Of a stretch of DNA of 64,000 nt, positions 33,575 through 42,200 are shown piece by piece. Each line of letters starts with the position of its first letter. Positions within the stretch are counted from its first letter, which is position 1. A program made the position numbers and the translations under genes. The stretch comes from DATLNM01 sp035536775 (GTDB lineage Bacteria; Actinomycetota; CADDZG01; WHSQ01). The stretch lies in the NCBI GenBank assembly GCA_035536775.1, contig DATLNM010000017.1, forward strand, positions 11,686 through 75,685. The letters run 5' to 3'. The notes beneath the pieces are model-generated. The model did not search any database, was not told the DNA's origin, and worked only from the letters and a program-made list of their open reading frames with translations.

Positions 33575-34594
33575 ATGGACTACGGCATAGGTGTGGGCGG
33601 ACCGATGGGGATGATCGGCCCGATGGGCCACATGGTGGAGGAGGCCGGCTTCGAGTCGTGCTGGGCGGCCGAGACCACGAACACCGCGTTCATCTCGGCC
33701 GCGACGGCCGTCCATCACACCTCCAAGATCAACGTGGGCACGGCGATAGCCCTTGCTTTCCCCCGCTCGCCGACGATCACGGCCATGACTGCTTGGGACC
33801 TCGACGAGCTGTCGGGCGGCCGCTTCATCCTCGGCCTCGGCTCGCAGGTAAAGAGGGTCAACGAGAACCGATTCTCGGTGAAGTTCGAACATCCGGCCCC
33901 CAAACTGAAGGAATACGCGCAGGCGATCCGAACGGTGTGGGCGGCGAACCGAGGCGAGGACGTCGTGTTCGAGGGCCGCTTCTACAACGTCACGATGCCG
34001 ACCTTCCACGGCTCGCCCCAGCCCCACCGGAGGGACGTCCCGATCTACTTCGCAGCGGTCGGCGCGGTGATGTCGAGGGTGTGCGGCGAGGTCGCCGACG
34101 GACTCCTCGGCCACCCTCTGGCCTCACCCCTGTACCTAACGGAGGTCGTCAAGCCCGCGATCGCAGAGGGCGCGGAACGCGCAGGACGCAAACCCGAGGA
34201 GTGCAACCTCACGGCCTGCCCGATGATCTCTATCTCGGACGACGTCGACCTCGCGCGTCGAGAGGTCAAGCTTCAGATCGCGTTCTACGCGACGACGCGC
34301 ACTTACACGCCGATCCTTGCTCTCCACGGGAAGGAAGGCCTTGTGCCCGATCTACGCGACGCGTTCGGGGCCAAGGACAAGGACCGGATGATCGAGCTCA
34401 TCGACGACGAGCTGTGCGATGCGATCGCCGTAGCCGGGCCCGTCGGCGAGGTTAAGGACAAGGTCGCGCGGTGGAATGGACTGGCCGATCGCTTGATGGT
34501 CGCCGGCCCGTGGTACGGACCGTCGGCCGGGCGGATGATGGAGAACTACCAGGCCCTCGTCGAAACGTTTGGTTCGCGCGAGCCGTCGTCCTAG
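33575..34594 (+). CDS. LLM-class (F420-dependent-type) oxidoreductase
   Basis: 339 residues, luciferase-like TIM barrel. Visible: GFESCWAAETTNTAF, VGTAIALAFPRSP, ELSGGRFILGLGSQVKRVNE, and the C-terminal AGPWYGPS. These match the group of actinobacterial LLM enzymes that use coenzyme F420 for hydride transfer; the substrate is unknown. AAGGAAGG precedes the ATG. It converges with ispH: the two stop codons share the 4-bp palindrome CTAG at 34591-34594. Confidence 0.9.
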   Translation: MDYGIGVGGPMGMIGPMGHMVEEAGFESCWAAETTNTAFISAATAVHHTSKINVGTAIALAFPRSPTITAMTAWDLDELSGGRFILGLGSQVKRVNENRFSVKFEHPAPKLKEYAQAIRTVWAANRGEDVVFEGRFYNVTMPTFHGSPQPHRRDVPIYFAAVGAVMSRVCGEVADGLLGHPLASPLYLTEVVKPAIAEGAERAGRKPEECNLTACPMISISDDVDLARREVKLQIAFYATTRTYTPILALHGKEGLVPDLRDAFGAKDKDRMIELIDDELCDAIAVAGPVGEVKDKVARWNGLADRLMVAGPWYGPSAGRMMENYQALVETFGSREPSS

Positions 34595-35538
34595 CCCGTA
34601 GGTGCCGGCGCGTCCTCCCTCAGCCACGGCGGTAGCGAGAACGTGACGGCTTCAGTCGTTACCTCGCGAGTCTCTACGGTCGCGTAACCGAGCTCGGCAA
34701 GCCGTGCCAGCAGACGATCGACCAGGACCTCCGGGGCACTTGCGCCCGAGCTCACGCCGACGACTTCGGCGCCTTCCAACCAGGCCGGGTCGAGGTCGGT
34801 TTCATCGGGGACCAGATACGCCCTGCATCCCGCGACCTTGGCGACTTCGACAAGCCGGTTCGAGTTGCTGGAGTTGATCGCTCCGACGATCAGGACGACG
34901 TCGGACTCGGGCGCGATCGCCTTGACCGCGACCTGCCGGTTCTGGGTCGCGTAGCAGATGTCGTCCGAGCGGGGACCGGCGAGATCCGAGAACCGGTCAC
35001 GTAGCGATTCGACGACGTTCAGCGTGTCGTCGACCGAGAGAGTCGTCTGGGTCAGGTATGCGACGGGCTCGTCCGGGTCGAGGCCCAGCGCGTCGATCTG
35101 TTCGGGCGTCTCGATCACCATCGTGCTGTCGGGTGCCTCTCCCGCGGTTCCCTCGATCTCCTCGTGGCCGTGATGCCCGACCAGCACGATCTTGCGACCC
35201 GACCGCGCGAAGCGCTTCGCCTCGAGGTGGACCTTCGTGACGAGCGGGCATGTCGCGTCGATGACCTCGAGGCCCCGGGCTTGGGCATTGCGTCGAACCT
35301 CCGGCGAGACCCCGTGCGCCGAGAACACGCAGACGGCGCCTTCGGGGATGTCGCTCTCCGACTCGACGAATATCGCTCCACGCTTCTCGAGCTCGCTGAC
35401 GACGTGGCGGTTGTGGACGATCTCCTTGCGCACGTAGACGGGCGCGCCGCACGTCTCGAGGGCGCGCTCGACGATCTGCACGGCGCGGTCGACCCCGGCG
35501 CAATACCCGCGCGGAGCCGCCAGGATCACCTTCTTCAT
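34591..35538 (-). CDS. ispH: 4-hydroxy-3-methylbut-2-enyl diphosphate reductase
   Basis: Last enzyme of the MEP isoprenoid pathway, giving IPP and DMAPP, with a [4Fe-4S] cluster. 315 residues. Cluster Cys are in PRGYCAGVDRAV (near 13), IDATCPLVTKVH (near 97) and GVSSGAS-side/AVKAIAPESD region with Cys in DDICYATQNRQ; HNRHVV and GHHGHEEIEGTAGE provide the substrate His residues. ATG at 35538 (MKKVILAAPRGYC) has a leaderless-type -10 box 7 nt upstream; an in-frame start at 35571 lies in the promoter. Confidence 0.96.
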   Translation of the reverse strand: MKKVILAAPRGYCAGVDRAVQIVERALETCGAPVYVRKEIVHNRHVVSELEKRGAIFVESESDIPEGAVCVFSAHGVSPEVRRNAQARGLEVIDATCPLVTKVHLEAKRFARSGRKIVLVGHHGHEEIEGTAGEAPDSTMVIETPEQIDALGLDPDEPVAYLTQTTLSVDDTLNVVESLRDRFSDLAGPRSDDICYATQNRQVAVKAIAPESDVVLIVGAINSSNSNRLVEVAKVAGCRAYLVPDETDLDPAWLEGAEVVGVSSGASAPEVLVDRLLARLAELGYATVETREVTTEAVTFSLPPWLREDAPAPTG

Positions 35539-35545
35539 GTAACTC

Positions 35546-35551
35546 AGCCTA
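35546..35551 (-). promoter_or_regulatory. -10 box of a probable leaderless ispH transcript
   Basis: TAGGCT on the minus strand, then 7 nt, then the ispH ATG. No ribosome site lies between, consistent with leaderless translation. Confidence 0.5.
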
Positions 35552-35603
35552 GTGGGTGTCCCGGGCAACAAGGTCGCCGGGTTGTAAAGGTACTGCGCCG
35601 AGG

Positions 35604-35759
35604 GCGTGCCGGTCAGCCGGGCGTGCCGGTCAGCCGGGCGTGCCGGTCAGCCGGGCGTGCCGGTCAGCCGGGCGTGCCGGTCAGCCGGGCGTGCCGGTCA
35701 GCCGGGCGGCCGGTCAGCCGGGCGTGCCGGTCAGCCGGGCGTGCCGGTCAGCCGGGCGT
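35604..35759. repeat. 17-bp minisatellite, block A (nine units)
   Basis: Nine tandem copies of the unit GTGCCGGTCAGCCGGGC, starting with the run at 35604. All are 17 bp except the seventh junction, where one T is missing (GCGGCCGG, around 35707). The core GGTCAGCC recurs at 35611, 35628, 35645, 35662, 35679, 35696, 35712, 35729 and 35746. It lies in the 333-bp space between nth and ispH (35539-35870), which holds no gene. Confidence 0.95.
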
Positions 35760-35779
35760 GCCGGGCTGCGGGCTGCCCC

Positions 35780-35864
35780 GGTGGACCGGCTGCCCGGGTG
35801 GACCGGCTGCCCGGGTGGACCGGCTGCCCGGGTGGACCGGCTGCCCGGGTGGACCGGCTGCCCG
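35780..35864. repeat. 17-bp minisatellite, block B (five units, inverted relative to A)
   Basis: Five perfect tandem copies of GGTGGACCGGCTGCCCG (starts 35780, 35797, 35814, 35831, 35848). The reverse complement of this unit matches the block A unit at about 12 of 17 positions, so the two blocks face each other. The last copy ends 7 bp before the nth stop codon. Confidence 0.95.
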
Positions 35865-35870
35865 GGTGGC

Positions 35871-36605
35871 CTAAGCGCCCCGTGGCTTGGCGCGCGGTTT
35901 GGCTTTAACGCGGAAGAGGTCGGGGAGACCGGCTTCCTGGCTGGACGGACATAGGGGCTCGATCGGGCAGCGGGCGCACTCAGGCTTCTTCGCGATGCAG
36001 GTCTGGCGGCCATGTTCGATGAACAGGTTGACCGTCCGCAGCCGTTTCTTCGCCGGCACGATCGGGAGGAGGTCCTGCTCGATGCGGACGGCCTCCTTCG
36101 AATCCCATTCCGTCAGTCCGAGGCGCACCGAGACGCGACCGACGTGGGTATCGACGGCCATCCCTGCGTCGGGATCTTTGGATGCGGCCTCCGGGAAGCA
36201 ATTGCCCTGGACGATGTTGGCGGTCTTGCGCGCCACACCGGGCAGCGTGATGAGCTCGGCGATCGTGGATGGCACCTCGCCGCCGAAGTCCTCGAGCAGC
36301 TTCGTCGCCAGACCGCGGAGTGCCTTGGTCTTCTGGCGGAAGAAGCCGGTCGCGTGGATGTCCTCTTGGAGCTCCTCTTCGGGGACTGCCAGGTAATCCT
36401 CAGGACGCGGATACTTAACGAATAGGCGCTCGGTGACCTCGTTGACCTTCACATCGGTCGACTGAGCAGAAAGGACCGTAGCCACGACGCACTCGAGGGG
36501 GTTCGAGAACCTCAGGGCGACCTTCGCGTCCGGATAGGCCTTCTCCAGGGCGGCCAGGATCTTGGGCATGCGCTCGGATGGTGGAGATGACCTGCTGAGC
36601 GGCAT
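35871..36605 (-). CDS. nth: Endonuclease III
   Basis: DNA glycosylase/AP lyase for oxidised pyrimidines. 244 residues. Helix-hairpin-helix LPGVARKTANIV with the catalytic Lys, catalytic Asp in VDTHVGRVSVRLG, and a [4Fe-4S] loop C-x6-C-x2-C-x5-C (TCIAKKPECARCPIEPLC). The Arg/Lys-rich end KAKPRAKPRGA abuts the minisatellite. ATG at 36605 chosen: family start and a -10 box 7 nt upstream. A 47-residue upstream extension would run into paaA. Confidence 0.96.
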   Translation of the reverse strand: MPLSRSSPPSERMPKILAALEKAYPDAKVALRFSNPLECVVATVLSAQSTDVKVNEVTERLFVKYPRPEDYLAVPEEELQEDIHATGFFRQKTKALRGLATKLLEDFGGEVPSTIAELITLPGVARKTANIVQGNCFPEAASKDPDAGMAVDTHVGRVSVRLGLTEWDSKEAVRIEQDLLPIVPAKKRLRTVNLFIEHGRQTCIAKKPECARCPIEPLCPSSQEAGLPDLFRVKAKPRAKPRGA

Positions 36606-36611
36606 GGCAAC

Positions 36612-36618
36612 TAAGATA
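36612..36618. promoter_or_regulatory. Symmetric -10 element shared by divergent nth and paaA
   Basis: TAAGATA. Read forward, TAAGAT ends 6 nt before the paaA ATG (36624). Read in reverse, TATCTT ends 7 nt before the nth ATG (36605). The whole gap between the two start codons is 18 bp, so both transcripts would be leaderless and the two -10 boxes overlap. Confidence 0.55.
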
Positions 36619-36623
36619 CCTAC

Positions 36624-37541
36624 ATGACATACGAAGAACGGCTCGCCGCCTTCAACGCGCACATCGAGTCTGGCGGGAAGGTCGAGACGCAGGACTGGAT
36701 GCCCGACGACTACCGGCGCGGCGTCCTCAAGTTCATCGAGATGCACGCGAACAGCGAGATCATGGGCGCCCTCCCCGAGCGTGAGTGCCTCCCGAGCGCG
36801 CCTTCCCTGCAGCGCAAGATGTCACTGTGCGCCAAGATCCAAGACGAGGTCGGTCACGCGCAGCTCCTCTACCGGGTCGCCGAGGACCTCGGCAAGGCGC
36901 GCGACACCATGTTCGAGGATCTCGTGCAGGGGAGATCCAAGTTCCACAACGTCTTCCACTACCCGGTGAAGCACTGGGGCGACGTAGCGATCATCGGGTG
37001 GCTCATCGACGGTGCGGCCCTCGTGACCCAAGCTGCGCTCCTGGACTCCTCCTACGCGCCGTACACCAGGGTCCTGAAACGCATCTGCTCCGAGGAGCAG
37101 CTCCACCTCCGCCATGGTGAGGACATCACGCTCGAGCTCGCGTCCGGCACGGACGCCCAGCGCGAGATGTTCCAGGAGGCCCTCAACCGTTGGTGGCTTG
37201 CGATCATCCACTTCTTCGGCCCTCGCTCTAACGTCGAGAAGGACCTGCTCTTGAAGTGGAAGGTCAAGACCCGTACCAACGAGGATCTGCGGGCGGAGTT
37301 CCTCGACCGCTACGTGCCTAAGATCCTCGAGCTCGGGTTCACCTTCCCGACGCCGGTCCCCCACAAAGACGGCGAGCACTGGGTCATCGACGACGCCGAC
37401 ATCGACTGGGAGCCACTCGAAGCCGTCAAGCGGAACGAGGGCCCCGAGACGAAACGCCGTCTGACGGCCCGCCGCGAGATGTACGAGAGCCATCGCTGGG
37501 TGCGCGACGCGCTCGGCGAGCCTTCCATCCACGCGGCCTGA
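36624..37541 (+). CDS. paaA: Phenylacetyl-CoA 1,2-epoxidase subunit A
   Basis: Catalytic di-iron subunit of the PaaABC(D)E complex, which epoxidises the ring of phenylacetyl-CoA with O2. 305 residues, ferritin-like. Iron ligands are expected in the E-x2-H pairs QDEVGHAQLLYR and SEEQLHLRHGED; MLKWKVKTRTNEDLRAEFLDRYVP matches the CoA-binding end. First gene of paaABCD, with an apparently leaderless start at 36624. Neighbouring paaB begins 16 bp after the stop. Confidence 0.96.
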   Translation: MTYEERLAAFNAHIESGGKVETQDWMPDDYRRGVLKFIEMHANSEIMGALPERECLPSAPSLQRKMSLCAKIQDEVGHAQLLYRVAEDLGKARDTMFEDLVQGRSKFHNVFHYPVKHWGDVAIIGWLIDGAALVTQAALLDSSYAPYTRVLKRICSEEQLHLRHGEDITLELASGTDAQREMFQEALNRWWLAIIHFFGPRSNVEKDLLLKWKVKTRTNEDLRAEFLDRYVPKILELGFTFPTPVPHKDGEHWVIDDADIDWEPLEAVKRNEGPETKRRLTARREMYESHRWVRDALGEPSIHAA

Positions 37542-37556
37542 GGCCGGGGTCCTCCC

Positions 37557-37916
37557 GTGGATGTCTACGAGGTTTTCCGGCGGTCCGGCCACAAAGAGCC
37601 GTTCGAGCACAGTGGCAGCGTCATCGCCCCCGACCCAGACATGGCACTGATGATGGCGAAAGAGTGCTTCCTGCGCCGGCGCGAGGGCGAGCACCTCTGG
37701 GTCGTGCGCCGTTCGGACATCCATTCCTTCTCGGACGAATCCATGCTGACCGTGGGTGCGGACAAGATGTACCGGTTCGCCGAGGCCTACCGCGACGTGG
37801 TGGCGAAACGCGAGAGGGCGCGCACGCGCGCTCAGGGCCTTGCCGGCGAGGGCCATGGGTCCGCCGGGGCCGGAACGCCGAGTTCCGTAACTGATCGCGC
37901 GGAGAAGTCGACATGA
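37557..37916 (+). CDS. paaB: Phenylacetyl-CoA epoxidase subunit B
   Basis: 119 residues. The conserved core is YEVFRRSGHKEPFEHSGSV and DPDMALMMAKECFLRRREGEHLWVVRR (about 1-75), a small subunit of the epoxidase that bridges PaaAC assemblies. Its last 35 residues are low-complexity, a little longer than usual. GTG start; weak GGGG upstream. Overlaps paaC by 4 bp (ATGA). Confidence 0.93.
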   Translation: MDVYEVFRRSGHKEPFEHSGSVIAPDPDMALMMAKECFLRRREGEHLWVVRRSDIHSFSDESMLTVGADKMYRFAEAYRDVVAKRERARTRAQGLAGEGHGSAGAGTPSSVTDRAEKST

Positions 37917-38752
37917 GTGAGGCGCTGGTCGCTCTCGTCACCGCGCTCGGCGACGACGAGCTGATCCTCGGGCACCGTCATTCCGAATGGACGGGCTACG
38001 CCCCCCACATCGAGGAGGACGTCGCGTTCTCGTCGATCGCCCAAGACGAGATCGGGCACGCGGCGGGCTACTACTCGATCGCCGCGGCCGCTGCCGGTGG
38101 GGACCCCGACGTGATCGCGCTAGGCCGGCCGGCGAACGCCTACCGCAACGCGATCCTTTGTGAAAGGCCTAATTCCGACTGGGCCTACACACTCGCCAGA
38201 CACTGGGTGTACGACATCGCTGAAGACATCCGGCTCGAGGCCCTTGAAGGCTCAGCGCACGCAGATCTCGCCGGTCTCGCGACGAAGATCAGACGCGAGG
38301 AGCGCTACCACCAGCTGCACGCATCGATGTGGCTGAAGCGCGTCGCGGGCGGACCTGTCGAAGGGCGGACGAAGCTCTCATCTGCGCTCTCGCTGGTCAT
38401 GGCCGATGTTCCCGGGCTCTTCGAGCCGTTCGAGCTCGAAGACGAAGCCGTAAAGGAGGGCTTCCTGCCGGTCCCCTCCGGTGAGCAACTGGAACGGTTC
38501 AAGGCGAGCGCAGCCGAAGGCTTGGAGGCAGCCGGCTTGCCCGATGCAGTTGGGATAGGCGCGTCCGGCACGCGCGCAGAGCTGATCGCGTCGTCCTCCG
38601 GAGACCTGATAGCGCGCGACGAAGATGGAGATGGTGCGGCCGATCCGCCGGATGGCGCGGGCGGCCGTTATGGTCGCCACACCCCCTCGTTCGATGAGCT
38701 CTGGGACGTGATGACAGTCACGTACCGAGACAATCCTGGAGCGACATGGTGA
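37913..38752 (+). CDS. paaC: Phenylacetyl-CoA epoxidase subunit C
   Basis: 279 residues, ferritin-like structural partner of PaaA. Visible QDEIGHAAGYYSIA, RHWVYDIAEDIRLEAL and KIRREERYHQLHASMWLKR. A Pro/Gly/Asp-rich insert of about 30 residues (around 235-262) separates the body from the C-terminal motif SFDELWDVMTVTYRDNPGATW, which is normally close by. Overlaps paaB by 4 bp and paaD by 7 bp. Confidence 0.94.
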   Translation: MSEALVALVTALGDDELILGHRHSEWTGYAPHIEEDVAFSSIAQDEIGHAAGYYSIAAAAAGGDPDVIALGRPANAYRNAILCERPNSDWAYTLARHWVYDIAEDIRLEALEGSAHADLAGLATKIRREERYHQLHASMWLKRVAGGPVEGRTKLSSALSLVMADVPGLFEPFELEDEAVKEGFLPVPSGEQLERFKASAAEGLEAAGLPDAVGIGASGTRAELIASSSGDLIARDEDGDGAADPPDGAGGRYGRHTPSFDELWDVMTVTYRDNPGATW

Positions 38753-39258
38753 GCATGGTCGAGGCGGACCTAGCGCTCGAAGCCTCGGTGTGGGCCGCGC
38801 TCGATGGCGTCCCCGATCCCGAGATTCCCGCCGTTTCGGTCGTCGATATGGGCATGATCGGTCTTGTCGAAGTGGACGAGGGCCGGGCCCGCGTGGTGGT
38901 GCTCCCTACGTTCACCGGTTGCCCCGCGATCCCCATCATCAAGAGAGACATCGAGTCGGCGGTACGCGCTGTTCCCGGCGTGCTGCATGCTGCGATCGAG
39001 ACCTCTTGGGTACCTCCATGGACGTCCGATCGCATCACTGAAGCTGGTCGTAAGAAGCTCACAGGATTCGGCCTCGCGCCTCCAAGCGGTCAGGGCACGG
39101 TCCTCATAACCGAGATAGGCCTTCCGAAGATCGCGACATGCCCGTTCTGCGGAAGCACCGAGACACATCCTGAGAACAGTTTCGGTCCGACCCCGTGTCG
39201 CGCTCTTTACTACTGCGATGCGTGCTCGAATCCGTTCGAGCAGTTCAAACCGATATAG
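38746..39258 (+). CDS. paaD: Phenylacetate degradation protein D (Fe-S maturation, DUF59 type)
   Basis: 170 residues. An N-terminal MIP18/DUF59 domain (VPDPEIPAVSVVDMGMI; the Cys in FTGCPAI) and a C-terminal zinc-ribbon-like Cys set (CPFCGS, CRALYYCDAC). PaaD is needed for maturation or stability of the epoxidase. ATG at 38746 has GGAG 5 nt upstream. No paaE reductase gene follows: the next gene is on the opposite strand. Confidence 0.94.
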   Translation: MVSMVEADLALEASVWAALDGVPDPEIPAVSVVDMGMIGLVEVDEGRARVVVLPTFTGCPAIPIIKRDIESAVRAVPGVLHAAIETSWVPPWTSDRITEAGRKKLTGFGLAPPSGQGTVLITEIGLPKIATCPFCGSTETHPENSFGPTPCRALYYCDACSNPFEQFKPI

Positions 39259-39262
39259 CGCG

Positions 39263-42200
39263 CTACTCCGGCGGGTTCGAGGCCTCTATCAGGCCCGTGA
39301 AGAGCTCGACGATATCTGGGTCGAACTGTGTGCCGGCTCCTTCGCGCAGGCGCGCGATGGCCTCGGCAGTGGGGAGGCGCTTGCGATAGGGGCGGTCCGT
39401 TGTCATGGCGTCGAACGCGTCACATACGAAGATGATGCGCGCTTCGAGCGGGACTTCGTGGCCCGCCAGTCCATCCGGGTAACCGCCGCCGTCGAAGCGT
39501 TCGTGGCAGGCGCGGATGATCGGGGTTACCTCACGAAGGCGGTCGATCGGCGCGAGGATGCGCGCGCCGAGCTCGGGGTGAAGCTCCATGGCCTTGCGTT
39601 CTTCCTCGGTCAAAGGTCCCGGCTTCAGCAAGATGTTCGACGGGACACCGATCTTTCCGATGTCGTGGAACAAGGCCGACAGCTCTAGACGCTTGAGATC
39701 CTTGGGCTCGAGGCCAAGCGCGGCACCGACCTCCACCGACATATCGGTGATCGAACGCGCATGGGACGACGTGTACTCGTCCTTGGCTTCGAGCGCATTG
39801 GCGAGCGCTTCGACGGTGGCGATGAACGTGCCCTCGAGGCTCTCGAAATTGAGCGCGTTGTTGATCGCGAGGCGGGACTGCTGCGCCATGCCCGTCAGTA
39901 GGCGCAGGCGCTTGTCGGTGAACTCGTAGCCGTCATCGGGGTGGCTGGATGCGACGAGGCAGCCGTTCCGCCCTCCCTGGAGGTGGAGGGGAGCGACGGC
40001 ATAAACGCGTTGGCGGCCATGCTCGGTCATCTGGTGAACCTGCTCGAGTAGTTCGGGGCGGAGGATGAATGGCCACTCGCGCTCCAACCACTTGGCAGTC
40101 AGCTTCGCGGGGAACCGGGCTCCGACGAAACGATCAAGCTCGACGTCGTCATGTCCCCACTGCGCTTCAGGGACGAGGTCGCCCGTCTCGATGTCTTGGA
40201 GCCAGATGGACGTCTTGGCCCCTCCCAGCACGCGCGCGGCAAGCTCCGCGACGCGCGACAGCACCTCCCCCAACGTCTCCGTGATGGCGAGAGAGTGCCC
40301 GAATTCGAGAAGAGAATTGGCGATCTCGGCGGTGTCGCGCTGGTCCTTGTAGAGGACGGCCTTCTGGAGGGCGACGGAAGCCTGATGCGCGTAGGCCGCA
40401 AAAAGCCGCAGCCGGTCCGCCGCCAGGAAATCCGAGTGCAGGTCGGACGGCTCGCGCACGATGATCCATCCCTTGACGCCATCGCCTTCGGCCAGGGGCG
40501 CCACGACCACGCGTCGAGAGACAACGCTGGGGGGCTCATTGAAGACTTCCTCGGACTCCTCGTTGGTGAACACGAAGGGTCTGTCGCGGCCGGCGAGGAA
40601 ACGTGCCGCGGTGGGTCCGTCGACGACCTCGTGCACGATCGCCTCAGCGGTCGGGTCGCCCTCGTATCCCAAGTGTGCCGCGCACGTGTACATCCCGGTG
40701 GAATCGTTCTGCAGCCACAGCGAGCTCTGGTTGGCGTCGAGCAACTTCATCGCCAGATCGACCGTGAGACGCTTGACCTCTCCGAACGACGAGGCGTTGC
40801 TCAGGATCTGGGCGGCTTCGAGCAACGCTCGTGCCTTGTCCGCTTCACGCGTCTGTTCTTCGTATAGACGCGCGTTCTCGAGCGAGACCGCCGCCTGGCC
40901 CGCAAGCACCTCCATCAGCCGTACGTCGTCCTCGTCGAACTGGCCGACGCCTAGCTTCGAGAGGAGGATCACTCCGATCGATCGCGCGCCGAAACACATC
41001 GGCACCGCAAGAACGGACTCCTCGATGTCCGCGGTGCCCGGCAACTGCATCGCGAACTCGCATTCCCGGGCGTCCGGGATCAACGCGGGCTTACAGGTCT
41101 CCGCGACGGTGCCGGTGATCCCCTGTCCGACCTTCATCGGGAGCATCTCGACCTCGTCTGCCCCCTCGGCAAGGGTCCACTCGCCCATGAAACAGATCGG
41201 GACGCAGTAGTCGTCGTGCACGGTATAGATCCTGCAGTTGTGATAGTCGATCAAGGTGCGCAGCTCAGTCGCGATCGTGTTGCCGATCGCGCGGACGTCG
41301 TTCAAGCGGCTGAGCTTGCCCGAGAGGCTCTGGAGCATCTTGAGGTGGGCGATCGACCTGACGTCGACCTTGGTGGTGTCGACTTCAGGCCGTTCGGTCG
41401 ACGTCTCGTCGAAGAGAACGATGCGGTTCTTCCCGCGAGCCTTGGCTGTCATCATCGCTGCCTCGGCGCAGTGCAATAGCTCTCGGGGGTTCGCGGCATG
41501 TTCCGGACCCTGTGCGATGCCGAGAGAGATCGTGACCTTGCCGGCGGGCTCGAATTCCATCCCGCCAAGCCGCCCCGCGATCCTCGAGGCGAGACCCAAC
41601 GCGTCGCCCGCGTCACACGACGGCATGATCACTGCGAATTCCTCACCGCCCAGCCGGCATACGACGTCCGAGGCGCGCACCGTTGCCTTGAGCATCTCTG
41701 CGAGTTGGATCAACACCTGATCGCCCAACGCGTGACCGTAGACGTCGTTGAGCTTCTTGAAATCGTCGATGTCGAACATCAACAACCCAACCGCGTCGTG
41801 AGAGCGGCTCGCACGCGTGAGCTCTGACCTCAGGCGCTCTTGGAAGAAGCGGTGGTTGTATGCGCCTGTCAGCGAATCGGTCTGCGCCTGGTGCTCGAGG
41901 AACGCTCTGATCTGAGCGTTGTCGAGGGCAAGGGCGGCGGCGTCGCCGAACAGCTTCGCAAGACGGAACTCCTCGTCATTAAAGCGTGACTCGCCCAACC
42001 GATAGATCGCCAGCACGCCTTTGAGCGACTGGCGTGCGATCAGCGGAACGGCGATCAGGCTCTCGGGGTTGAGCTCGGTCCCTTCGATGAGCTTGCTCCG
42101 AGGATCGAGATGGGCGTCGTTGGCGAGCACTGGTTCGAGGGTCTCGGCCGCGAACCCCGTGACCCCCTCCCCGAACGCGCCCGCGGAGTTGAGGATCTCT

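Noticed and set aside
35604..35864. CRISPR array
   Set aside because: Units are 17 bp, directly abutting with no unique spacers, and no cas genes are present.
35556..35954. Collagen-like repeat protein over the minisatellite
   Set aside because: All three forward frames are open through the repeat because the unit lacks stops; no ribosome site, overlaps nth antisense, and 17 bp does not keep one frame.
36822..37856. 344-residue minus frame opposite paaA-paaB
   Set aside because: paaA and paaB are unambiguous on the plus strand; the minus product has no recognisable motif.
38724..38734. Third acyl-CoA operator near paaD (CGAGACAATC)
   Set aside because: Only one half of the palindrome is present and it lies inside paaC.
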